Program-made: the position numbers and the translations under genes
Assembly: GCF_963966145.1 (NCBI RefSeq)
Contig: NC_091047.1
Span: forward strand, 744,001 to 808,000
Direction: 5' to 3'
Source of the DNA: Tenebrio molitor
Lineage: Eukaryota; Arthropoda; Insecta; Coleoptera; Tenebrionidae
DNA length: 64,000 bases
The notes under the pieces: generated by a model
What the model saw: the letters and a program-made list of their open reading frames with translations, nothing else
Told to the model about the DNA's origin: nothing
Database searches by the model: none
In this document: positions 33,945-43,687 of the stretch, piece by piece
How positions within the stretch are numbered: position 1 is the first letter of the stretch
Layout of the letters: each line of letters starts with the position of its first letter

Positions 33945-36576
33945 CTAAATTACCACAAAATCCTCCAAAAACACTCTCAAACTCACCTGAATGTTAAACT
34001 TGAAACCTTGGTCTTTGAGCATCGAGTGTAAAACTTCCAATTGGAGGGGCTCGTACAACAATATATTCTCCCTTATTTTGGGGTTGCTCATCACGAAGTT
34101 GTGCCAAACGATGTGGAGAGGCACTCGACAAGAGGCGGTTCGTTTCGATTGAGTCCTCTCAAAAATCAAATCCTCCTCTCCTCCAATTTCTCCAACGATA
34201 AAATCTCCACATTGTAACGATTGAGTGCGACGCTTCTTCACCACTTTACCGTCGTCGTCCTCGACCAAGGGATGAGTAGATTCGTAAATGAACTTCAAAA
34301 GTTTAACTCCTTTCTGACGTTTGATGGGTTTGAGACCGAACTTGTCTAATTCTTTGACAATTTTTGGAGTATCCATTTTGTCGTAATCCGCCATGGGGGT
34401 CACGTTGGTGGTTTTGATCACGAAGCTGTTACCACTCGACTCGTTTGGCGTCTCCACTCGAGGAACTTGATTCAGAAATGAACCCTCCAAAGCGGGGGAA
34501 TTATCATCCAAATTGGAGTGCCCACGGGAGATGTTACTGGAGGCTAAATCGACATAATCTTCGGATATTTTATTTGTTTCTGATGAAAATTTCTGGGGTG
34601 AGGGGATTTTTTTCATTTTTGCTTTGATTCTCTCCTCCAAGGAGACCTCAAGGTTAGCTAAGTAGTCATCATCAGCGTCACCGTCAGATATGTCATTTTC
34701 GACCTTTTTCTTAAAAGGGGGCGTACTGAACACACTTGAATAGTTCAGTTCGTCATCACTTATATAAATACTCTCTTGACTTTGGTCGTCACCGCTCATA
34801 CTTATCCTCTCAAACTTCTGACTTGGCGCTGCTTCATTATTTTCATAGAGTAAATTATTGACGTACTCAGTGATGTTGAGAGAGTGTACGATAGTTTTCT
34901 CAGGATCTGAAAGTGTTACACTTGTGTTTTCCTCCCCCTCCTCCTGATCAGACTGGGTCAAATCAAAACATTCCAATTCTTCAGGATTTATTCCTTTCTC
35001 TAAACCAGGAAAACTGTGTGGAGAAACAGACGTCTTAGCTTCTTCTTGATGGTAATCATCGTCTGATCCGAAGAGATCAGGCGAGACGCTCCTGTGAGGA
35101 GAAGAAGTCGTCTCCCTCGACACAATCCCAGGGTTTTCATCAAACTTGGGAGAAGTTTCGATTTGAATAAAATCTCCACAGCTGAGTTGGAAACTTTTAC
35201 GTGGAGGATTTATTTTGAAGATTTTTTCAGGTCCGGGAGACACTATATCTATCTCATTACAGTTTAAAGGAGAATTTTCAGCTGTTTTGCAACTTTCTGC
35301 TGTAAAATCTCCATGATTAAATTGAAAACTTTTATGTGGAGAGTTTACTTTGAAGATTTCTGTAGGTCCTGGAGATACTACTTCTACATTGTTACGACTA
35401 TGGGGAGAATTTTCATTTGTACTTCCACTGTCTGCCGTAAAATCTCCCCGACCCAACTGGAGGCTTTCAGACGACACTAACTCTTCGTCTCTATTTGTCA
35501 AGTCAACACAGTCATTTGTCTCTTTAAAGGAATCTTGGAGGAGTGAATCAGAGTTACTCTCATCAACAGTCAGATGTTCACATTCATCTGTCTCTTTTGT
35601 CAACAAACATGGAGAAGTTATTTTGGAGTTTTCCCCACATTCGGGGGGCGTTCCTGTCAAGTCTACGTAGCTTGAATATGTTGACTTGGTAGTTTGGGGA
35701 GAGATTTCTGTGATATCGTCGAGACGCGTCGGGCTGCGCTCGCGCCCGGCGATCTTCCTCCAGTCTTTCAGCAAGCTTCCGCATTTTGCCCTGCAAGCCT
35801 CGATCCCCAATCCTGCCACGTAGAATCTCCCGCTCTCGTTTAAATCCTCCAGTTCCATCTGATTCAGCTTAAAAAGTGTTGCGGAAACGTGATGGTTTTT
35901 GAGAGATTCGCAGAACAATTCTGTACGCTCGTGAGGGTAAGTTTTCGGCGCGATTCGATCATGTTGGGCCAAAATTAACGTCACTTTGGACGAGATCAAA
36001 GCTTCGCGTTCTTCGGTAGTACGCATGTTAAGTATCGGAGTGACGAAGCGGTAGCGCGAGGTTTTGCTCTTTTTGTTAATTTCGTAACTTCTTTTTCGTT
36101 CCACGGATACTTTGTTTTTGCTGTAGCCAAACCCGTATTTTTCGAACGCTTGCCTAAACGATTCTCGTTTTTCTTGAGAACTCGGCTGGTCGTCGGGATT
36201 TTCGGCTCGGTACGAAGACTCCGACAGAGCCAAAGCCATCTGGAGATGGTCCGGATTGACGTCCACATGCTTGAAATTATCTTCGACGAATTTTTTCAAC
36301 GGAACATTGCAGTTTTTTGCCTTTTTTCGTTTCTTAACGTTATTAGGAGGCGGCTTTAACTGGACTATTTTCGACACTTTATTGATCGCCTTCGGTGTTT
36401 TAAAATCGTCCAAATCACTCGCAGAATCGTTCAATTTCAGACTTTGTGCTGAATTCAAACAGTTTTTGTATGGGGAGTTTGACAAATCACCAGAACTTTC
36501 GGAACCTGCCCGCCCTTCATTTTCTTTTTTTGAGACTTGAGTAAAATATTTAGAAATCTTCTTCACTTGACGGGAG
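33945..36576 (-). CDS. mus312: SLX4/MUS312 structure-specific endonuclease scaffold
   Basis: One large exon encodes about 876 residues. The C-terminus carries the SLX4 SAP-like block (IVKELDKFGLKPIKRQKGVK, then LLKFIYESTHPLV) and the conserved SLX1-binding terminal domain ending about LRVFLEDFVVI. Near residues 85-125 there is an acidic LQMALALSESS helix. The protein scaffolds the SLX1, MUS81 and XPF nucleases for Holliday-junction and crosslink repair. There is no in-frame ATG at the start: the frame begins after a likely acceptor (GGTTTCATTTAG, exon start about 36576, phase needing two bases). A stop lies just upstream, so a first exon with the start codon must lie further 5'. The middle contains a repeated GDF motif. 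Confidence 0.88.
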
Positions 36577-36658
36577 CTAAATGAAACCACATTATTTCAA
36601 TAAAACATTTTATTCAGACTATTTACATCAAACTAACCTAGAATGTTTAGCATTACTT

Positions 36659-37074
36659 TTAGACTTCTGGCTGAGTGAAGAACTTGCTGTACCACGGTTG
36701 CGGCTTCGTTTCGTCCCTGTACAACTCATCTTCTCGCGCCTCTTCTCTCGCTTTCAAACGACTTATCAACTGCAAATAGCCTGCTTTGGTAGATGACAAC
36801 TGAGCCTCGAGAAATCGGGTTTGGATTTCTGGGGGAGTGTCAAATTTACCTTCCAGTTGACTCTTTTTAAGCTTTTTCGTTCCTGGCAGCAATCTAAAAC
36901 CCACTCACGTAGGGAAAAAAAATTGCATAACCCATCCACTTACTCAAACAAGAACCACGAGAGCCCACCAAATGCTATAATTCCAGCCGCGTAGTAGTTC
37001 CTCTGGACGAAAAGTGGTGTTCCCTTGGTTCTTCGCGGCTTCCTAAATCTCTCATCGATGTTTCTATTTGCCAT
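36659..37074 (-). CDS. Small single-pass membrane protein, family not recognised
   Basis: Exons 37074-36944 and 36893-36659 join in phase to 121 residues. The N-terminus is short and basic (RFRKPRRTKG), then one transmembrane helix (about residues 27-44, YYAAGIIAFGGLSWFLF), then a charged helical tail with an AREEAREDELYRDE stretch and a C-terminal PWYSKFF. A basic N-terminus, one helix and a charged tail suit a mitochondrial inner-membrane or ER protein, but that is inference. A poly(A) signal (AATAAA, about 36603) lies only a few tens of bases before the SLX4 exon, so the two genes are very close. No family was recognised. Confidence 0.7.
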
Positions 37075-37715
37075 AACAATCTTGACGAAGTTTTTGATCT
37101 TCACAACCTAACCTTAAAAATTTTCAGGCTTAGTTACGCGTTTATCTAGGGTTACGCGGGCGGCCGACAGGAGCGCTGGTGTTGGGAAGCGAGTTGTAAC
37201 CAGAGATTTTGTAACGCAATGTACATTTTTATTAATTTTTTATACTTAATGGAAGCAATACAATATTCATTAATACCATGCATCACTTTACATAATATGT
37301 TGTCGGTCGGGAACATAATTTTACGTAACCTTACACTCGAACTACATTTGAACAAGAACCAAGCCTTGAAAGCTGAGCATCTTCTTATCACAATATAAAG
37401 GTATTTATCTCTTACACAAAGCACATAACAAATATAATTTTCTTATTAGGCGGTTTATAGATAACAAAGGATCTACAGTAACGTGGCTTCGTAAAATTAC
37501 ACGGAAAAACCCACAAAATAACATAGATACGTAAACTAGAAAAAAAATTGATTATGTATAATAATAAATGACAGAAATAAAAATAGGGACGAGATTCGGA
37601 GATTCCTGGTGCGATACAAGTGGCAAAAAATTTTATATTACAAGAGGTACCATTAAAGTTCTGGGAATCTCCAATAGGAATGTCGGTTCTGCTATTCTTT
37701 GCAGAGGTCCTCTAG
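37075..37715. other. SNX1/2 3' UTR and intergenic DNA
   Basis: No coding frame with a motif is present. An AATAAA on the minus strand at about 37205-37212 could end the SNX1/2 transcript. Confidence 0.4.
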
Positions 37716-39467
37716 TCAGGCAATCGCTTTAGCTTGTGGCAAGAAGGCTTCCCAGTATTTTACGAGCTAAAACATCACCGTTATTCTCGTTTTTTTTTTT
37801 TTTTTGAACGCCAAACCTGCGCTTGATGGTTTAGATGGTTCTCCAAATATTTGATGAACATCATCTTGAAGTCGTGAATACGACATTTTTCGAATCTCTC
37901 CACTTCCATCTTGATCATTTTTGAGATTTTGTCGAAATTTTCTTGGCCCCGTTCGACTTTTGCTTCCCACTGTTCAAAATAATCGTTAATTACCGACTCG
38001 CCAAGTCTGGTGACTTTATTCGGTTGGCAGCAGTGCTCACCTCGATCACTTCCGCGCCGGCTTGATCCACCTTGTCGGATCTGTTGGTGAGCTCCATCTT
38101 GGCTTTAGCTTCGCGCTTTTTGGCCAACATCTGCTGCGAATGTTGCCAATGTTGGAAAAGTTTGGTGCGTTCGTGGAAAGCGTCGCGCACCGACCCTAGA
38201 AGTCCCAAATAGTCCTTCAGGAGCTCGCACAGGATGAAGAAATCGGTGTTGGCTTGTTCCAGATGCAACGCTTCGACTTTCTCTTCGGTGTCGGCAAGAT
38301 GCGACAGCGCCATGGACAATGAATTGTGGTCCTCGCAGGCGCTCAACATGGCCGCCGAACGCGAAACCCCGTTGGTCAGGTGGCTCAATTCTTTTCTGTA
38401 AGCGACCATCGCCTCGACGTTGGCGTGGAGTTTTCTTAGTTGAGTCTCGAGAGCCTCAATGTGGGTCAATCTGTCCTCGAACCACTGCAATTTGATTGGT
38501 CGAGTGATCGGGAGAGGGGATAACTGTGACGCACTTACCGGATCAGTTTCGTCCATTTTGTAGGTTATTTTGTTGACAGTTTCGCCTACTTTATTGAAAA
38601 GTCTCATTACCCCAGCGCTGCTGAGAGCTGAGGTGCTCGTTGCTTTCGGCAGCTCCACATCTGGGGGCGAAAACATTAATCAAACGGAAAAATTAAACAC
38701 AACCCTGCCAACCTGACTCCAAAAACTCCCTAAAGTCAGGGTCCAGAACCAGGACCGGGTGTTGCGCGGTACGTTTCAGGTACCGCTCTAAGGACGCTCG
38801 TCTCCGTTCGACGAAGTCGTTGCCGTTGGAAGGACTACCTTCGGATTGACTCGAGATTTTGATCTTGGTCATCCCGATTACGCTTTTTTCGGGAGCGGGC
38901 GGAATGATCCTGCCGACTTTGAGATATTTCTCCGACAGTTTATCGTGGAGGCCCAAAAAGTCGCTGAAGCGCCTCGTTACCGAAAATTCGCGCTTCTTAA
39001 ATATGGGCATGTTGGTTTTTGTGGCTACCCTGTAAGCCATGTAGGCGCCCATTCCCTCGCCCACTTTTTGCGGCTCGGTGATGGAAATTTCCAAAAATTG
39101 GTCGCCCCCCGCAGTTTCCACCTAAAATTCGACAAACGTGAGCGAAAATAAATCTACCACCTCACAACAGTACTTGTTCCATTGTGTCTTGTATAACTTC
39201 AGCATTGTTGATGGGGACGTTTTCCATTTCAGGTTTTTCGTCGTCCAGGGACAATTTTGTGAGGTTGGGGTCGCCGTTGAGGGTGTCGTGGGCGTCGTCG
39301 CGATACGACTCGGCCTGCTCCTGAGGGAAGTGGGGGTTATCAAGGCAGATAATGGATTAGGGGAAGCCTACCTGCGAGGCGGAGATGAATAAGTCGTCAT
39401 CTTCCTTACTATCGCCTAGTATGTCTACGTTTTCGAACAAAGGGGGCGGTTCGACTGGATCTGCCAT
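37716..39467 (-). CDS. Snx1: Sorting nexin 1/2, PX-BAR retromer subunit
   Basis: Seven exons (39467-39372, 39320-39174, 39121-38713, 38660-38539, 38484-38041, 37969-37817, 37766-37716) join in phase to 473 residues. An acidic N-terminal region precedes the PX domain (about residues 85-215: YMAYRVATKTNM, the phosphoinositide-binding RRFSDFLGLHDKL, PPAPEKSVIGM, ERRRASLERYL). The BAR domain follows from KVGETVNKITYKMDETD|WFEDRL to the C-terminal YWEAFLPQAKAIA. It binds PI3P on endosomes and shapes retromer tubules. Insects usually have one SNX1/2 gene. Intron 4 (38485-38538) is only 54 nt and would read through in frame if retained, adding 18 residues. That same intron recurs in the repeat array. 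Confidence 0.95.
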
Positions 39468-40878
39468 TTTATTTTAAATCACGATAAAAATTAATTATTT
39501 GACGCGGCCGGTTCACTCAATGATTGATAACATCTGTCAGTCAGCTGCAGGGGGTTGGCACTTCATATGAAACAGCGAGAAACACATATTTAGTTAATCA
39601 TACTTTTTATAGATGGCTCCACCATCGTTCCTCCATGACACTGCCAACAGAAACTTGGTGGGTAAAATTGGTAAAATAAAAAGACCAAGACTGAGTTGTT
39701 TTTAGCACGTGCTTAGGTATTCCGTGATGTGGACGCTGTTTCCTGTTTCGTTCTTTACTTTTTTTCGTTCTTTCGCTGGTCGTGAACAGTTCGTCTTTGG
39801 ATCTCCGCTCTTTCGCTTTTCTGCAGTGTTCCGGTTTGTGTTACTGTTAAGTTAACTATTTCTACTACGTTTTATATTCCTAGCTACAGAACAAATGTGT
39901 TAGTTACTTAAGTCGCCGGTCATTTTAATGTGTAACAACTTTAATCAGTTCGCTACAAGGTGTGACATACACTTTGACTCTCTGAAGACAATTCTTGACG
40001 CTGTAGAATGCCGACTATTGTCTTTAGAGAGTTGAGATCATTATCTGGAATCTTGTCGTATGTACCGTGCTCTCAGCACATTATTTCCTGTAATTGGGTG
40101 CTTCCTGTAGGAAATATATTTATTTATATGTACGTTGTTTTGTCCCATCATTTTGTTACATAATGACAGTATGTAGTTATAATATAGTTTGAAAGTTTGT
40201 ACTTTTTTTTTATTGTTACCATTCTCTTTGTGTATGTATTTTTTTTAAGTTGCTCATTCAACACTAATCACATTTTAATCAATGTTGTGTTACATATAAT
40301 TATTTAATATTTTATTTTAACGTAAAATATTATTATATTTTTATGTACATACAATGTTGATTGTGATTAGTGTTGATTGGGCGACTGCAATTCCTTGGAA
40401 AAAAAATATATCATTTGAATATCCCGCGCATTTTTCTCGGATGTTTTACGTTAAAGAAATCTGTATTTCTGAGACCTTTTAGTGGCTGTGTAAACCCATA
40501 CCTTCAACAGATGGCGCTACAAAATGTGTTTCTCTTTTGAGAGAGAGAGTGGCCTATCTATTTCTCTTCATCTAGGGTCAGCTGCCACTAGCAGGGTACC
40601 AACCTATTCGTCATTGACTCTCAAGAAATATTTTTTTGGCAATTAAAATTTTCAAAATCACACCTAGACTGTTTGGCTTAGTTCAATAACGAACACTCGC
40701 GAAACGTTTTAGCAAAAATCGTAATGTATCCGCTAGTTTAACGTGTACAAATTCCGCGTGACTAACTTCAGATGCGACGTAGAAAGAGCTAAAATCCCCA
40801 GTGTGCCACGATTCCTTTCCCGTACACAAATCAAAATCATATGTTTACATTATCGGTGTCAATAATAAAGTAAATAAA
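39468..40878. other. Region between SNX1/2 and PRRC1, with one MITE-like repeat
   Basis: It must hold the 5' ends of SNX1/2 (minus) and PRRC1 (plus). At 40250-40382 an imperfect inverted repeat (TTGCTCATTCAACACTAATC against GATTAGTGTTGATTGGGCGA) bounds an AT-rich core and looks like a MITE. No other gene was found. Confidence 0.45.
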
Positions 40879-42222
40879 ATGTTACAAGAAGATTCAAATG
40901 GAGAAGCGTCGTTCGAGATAATCGACAAGAAAAACGAAGAGTCATCCAATAACGGTGACAAGACAGGTGACAGCTCTTAACCTGCACGCATCTAATCAAT
41001 TTGACCTAAATCAATTGTAGAATCTATAAGCGGCGTTTCTTCTCCATATTCCATACCTTCCCCGAGCGGGGTGACTCTTCCGGGCGGGAACTTGCTTTCC
41101 AACTTGCCACCCCCAACAAATCTGCCTGACTTCACACTGTGGCAATCTCAGTCTATACCGGCCCCCACGCCCCTACCCTCGAATATCGTAACTCCGATCT
41201 CGCAAGAAATTAAACCCGGGCCCCCCGTGACCATCAACGTGCAACCGTTCCCGCAGACTCAGTTTAGGTAAAATTCGCCTTTGAGGTTATGTCATTGTAA
41301 ACGTCAATTGCAGCGCTGCCATACCACCAAGCAAAGGTGTTCAACACGGTCCACTGCCCCATACCAACGCAGAGTCGGTTCAGGGCACAGGGGGACTGAT
41401 AGGATGGATGAAAGACGCCGTGTCCAGCGGCGGGATCCTGTCAAAGGTGGCAGAAAAGGCCAAACATTCAGTTGACTCCCTCATCACAACACTTGATCCT
41501 CAAATGTCAGAGTTCATCAGTGAGTTGCTCGCCAGGTCGTGACCGCTTTCTAATATGTTTTTGTCAGATTCCGGCGGCGACGTTGAAATCTCTGTGGTGT
41601 CCACAGACCAAGATGAAATCGCCCCAATACGCGAGGCGATTTTTTCAGTATTTGGTAAAGCATGGGTGAAGTAATCACGATCACGTATTGGTTTATTTTT
41701 TATTAATTACGGTATTTTAAGCGGTATAAGTGTGAAAGTCGAGGAGAAGAAGCACCAAGCGGTAGGTTTTGAGGAAGGGTTCAAAAGGGTCGAGGAGAAA
41801 ATCAAAGCGGCGTTACAGAATAACAAATCTCCGACGATCGCGGTCGAAAACGTTCTTTTGCGTCAGGACGATCAGTGGTACGATCTGAGCGTCCTATTGT
41901 TGAAGGATGAGGAAAAACAGATCACCATCAAAACGTTCACGCAAACTACGCCCATTCCACTAGATTTGTTCTTGAAGCAGGCAGAGAAAGAGATGCCCGG
42001 GTACGCTAAAGGGTGTGACTCGACGGAGAAGTTGCTTGCGGCATATCTACAGGTGGGCACTTGAATTGTTCGTGATAAATAACTGTCACGTGTTGGTTGC
42101 AGATTTGTAAAAACGGTTGGCAACAAAGCGTGAGCGGAGTCGCAAGGAAAGAAACTCTGTTTTTAGCGGCAAGGGCACTAGTTACGTTGTACAAGAATAA
42201 ACTGGTTAACCAATTATCCTAG
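40879..42222 (+). CDS. PRRC1: PRRC1 homolog
   Basis: Six exons (40879-40966, 41021-41267, 41314-41519, 41568-41670, 41722-42052, 42103-42222) join in phase to 364 residues. An acidic start is followed by a proline-rich region (about residues 30-115) and the PRRC1 core: GLIGWMKDAVSSGGILSKVA, VDSLITTLDPQM, SGGDVEISVVS, EIAPIREAIFSVFG, then TIKTFTQTTPIPLDLFL and a C-terminal AARALVTLYKNKL. PRRC1 acts at ER exit sites/Golgi and binds protein kinase A RI. Splice sites are clear except exon 4's end, where I chose AA|GTAATC because it keeps the frame and the family alignment. A TAG stop follows. Confidence 0.92.
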
Positions 42223-42453
42223 ATTTTAATAATGTATAAAGTTATCAACAATATAGGCTTTAATATTTTTCAGAGGTTCATTTAAAAAATTCCAATACTA
42301 TTAAGTCTTTATTATTTATGTATCAAACAAGTCACATTTTACGAGTTACATATTTATCACACCAATAACAACCTGCAACAAGAGAAAACCGATATTAAAA
42401 ACAAATCCTTTTAATTGAAGCAGAAGAAGCATGGTTAACAAAAATCAGAAAAA

Positions 42454-42504
42454 CGAATCAGTCACAATAATCAGACTGGGACGGTAACAGAATCATCATA
42501 GTTG
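42454..42504 (-). ncRNA. C/D-box snoRNA, SNORD37-like guide (host intron 4)
   Basis: The minus strand has box C ATGATGA (42493-42499), a guide TTACCGTCCCAGT directly before a D' CTGA, and box D CTGA (about 42458-42461). The guide is complementary, with one G-U pair, to the conserved 28S rRNA stretch ACUGGGGCGGUA, the site of SNORD37. It is a near match of the guide in eEF2 intron 6. Boundaries are approximate. Confidence 0.65.
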
Positions 42505-42937
42505 AGTGTTTATTTAGTCTGCAGTCCGCGTTTATGTTAATTTATGAAAATAAGTTACACTTACATTTTTGTCGCTCGTTCGTTTGTTTTCCCAAGTAGA
42601 TATTCTGAAAAATCAAACGAAAAAAACAAATAATGAAGTCCTTTATTTGTAGAAATATAAAACTGTATCTGATCGTCCTTTGGTTACTCTGACAAGTGCC
42701 AAACAACCATACACATGAAAAGAAATTATGTTCCCACAACGAGCACACCTCTCCCACTTTGAGAACGTGGAACGGCCGGCTTAAATGTGTGGGGTAATTA
42801 GCCTCAGATCAACGTATCGACTTACCGATTTCGAATGCACACCGACTGCCCTGACGTCTCATAGACACACCTGAAATAACGAAAAAAAAAAAATAAAATC
42901 TTGTCTAGAACATTTGATCGTGTTCGTATTATTAGAA

Positions 42938-43016
42938 CATTTCAGAATCCTTTTGGCAAACTACATCGTAATACTTTTTTATATTACTTCAAATAAAAAA
43001 ATGTTATCATCACGCT
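42938..43016 (-). ncRNA. C/D-box snoRNA candidate (host intron 2)
   Basis: The minus strand has box C GTGATGA (43007-43013) and box D CTGA (42942-42945). The antisense element before D is GTTTGCCAAAAGGATT. I do not recognise its rRNA target. The position inside a short intron with a C-to-D distance of about 70 nt fits the class. Confidence 0.5.
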
Positions 43017-43166
43017 TTCCCGAGAACTATTTTTCAATGTCAAGGAGAAAACTCACCTGTATTTCATTTGCAATTCCCATTCGTGCTATTAGCAGCAACT
43101 GTAACAAAAAAAAGACGCGTCAGGCAAGGTATTTCTGCAAACGTTCGAATATTTTTGGATCAAAAA

Positions 43167-43235
43167 AATTCAGACCTGTTGAGCTATAAATTTACGTCCG
43201 TCACGGTATTACGGTGTAAAAAATTCATCATCGTA
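43167..43235 (-). ncRNA. C/D-box snoRNA candidate (host intron 1), 28S guide
   Basis: The minus strand has box C ATGATGA (43225-43231) and box D CTGA (about 43170-43173), with guide TAGCTCAACAGGT directly before D. GCTCAACAGG is complementary to the conserved 28S stretch CCUGUUGAGC, recalled from memory. Rule-of-five pairing would place the methyl group on the G of CCUG. Size is about 65 nt. Confidence 0.6.
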
Positions 43236-43687
43236 ACATTTGAAATTTAAATAAAAACTTCAAGTACTCACCTAAAAAAAATCCTGAAGTGGAAGCTGGT
43301 CGTGCTGTAACTGACATAAAAAGCATCAATCACCACCTATCCTATCAAAAATGAAAATACAGAAATAAAAATTCCTTTTTATTAATTGAGTACGTTAATA
43401 AAACAAATTGCTTATAATTAATCAGTTCTACTAGCTTAAAAACAACGATCATACCCGCTGGTAACAATAAAAAAACTCTCGTCTAATTCTTGGACATAAT
43501 TTACTTGAAAGAAATTTCCATAGATGGTTTAAAATAGATACAACTAGACTGTAGGGAAGCAAAAAAAAATATTAAATAAAAATATTACACGTGATTTTAT
43601 GTATTTTCACCCTGCCAGTAATATAAAAAATTATAATTCAAGATGAATCTTAAATAATCTGTACATTAACTAAAAACCAGTTGCTGT

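Larger units (their letters stand above)
42290..43320 (-). ncRNA. Spliced non-coding snoRNA host gene (inferred)
   Basis: Five small exons have good splice sites: up to about 43320 down to 43272, 43098-43057, 42870-42826, 42604-42565, and 42372 to about 42295 ending at an AATAAAG signal. Every donor fits GTRAGT and acceptors have pyrimidine tracts. No long open frame results: the first ATG gives only 26 codons across exons 1-2. Introns 1, 2 and 4 each contain one C/D-box snoRNA-like sequence. A short-exon gene with no protein and one snoRNA per intron is the pattern of UHG/GAS5-type hosts. The 5' end is uncertain. It lies between PRRC1 (convergent) and eEF2 (same strand). Confidence 0.65.

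Noticed and set aside
36588..36590. GTG as the start of SLX4
   Set aside because: A GTG start is unlikely in an animal nuclear gene, and a stop codon lies only two codons upstream. A splice acceptor explains the frame better.
42542..42757. 71-codon minus-strand frame as a small protein gene
   Set aside because: It crosses an exon-intron boundary of the snoRNA host gene and has no start context or motif.
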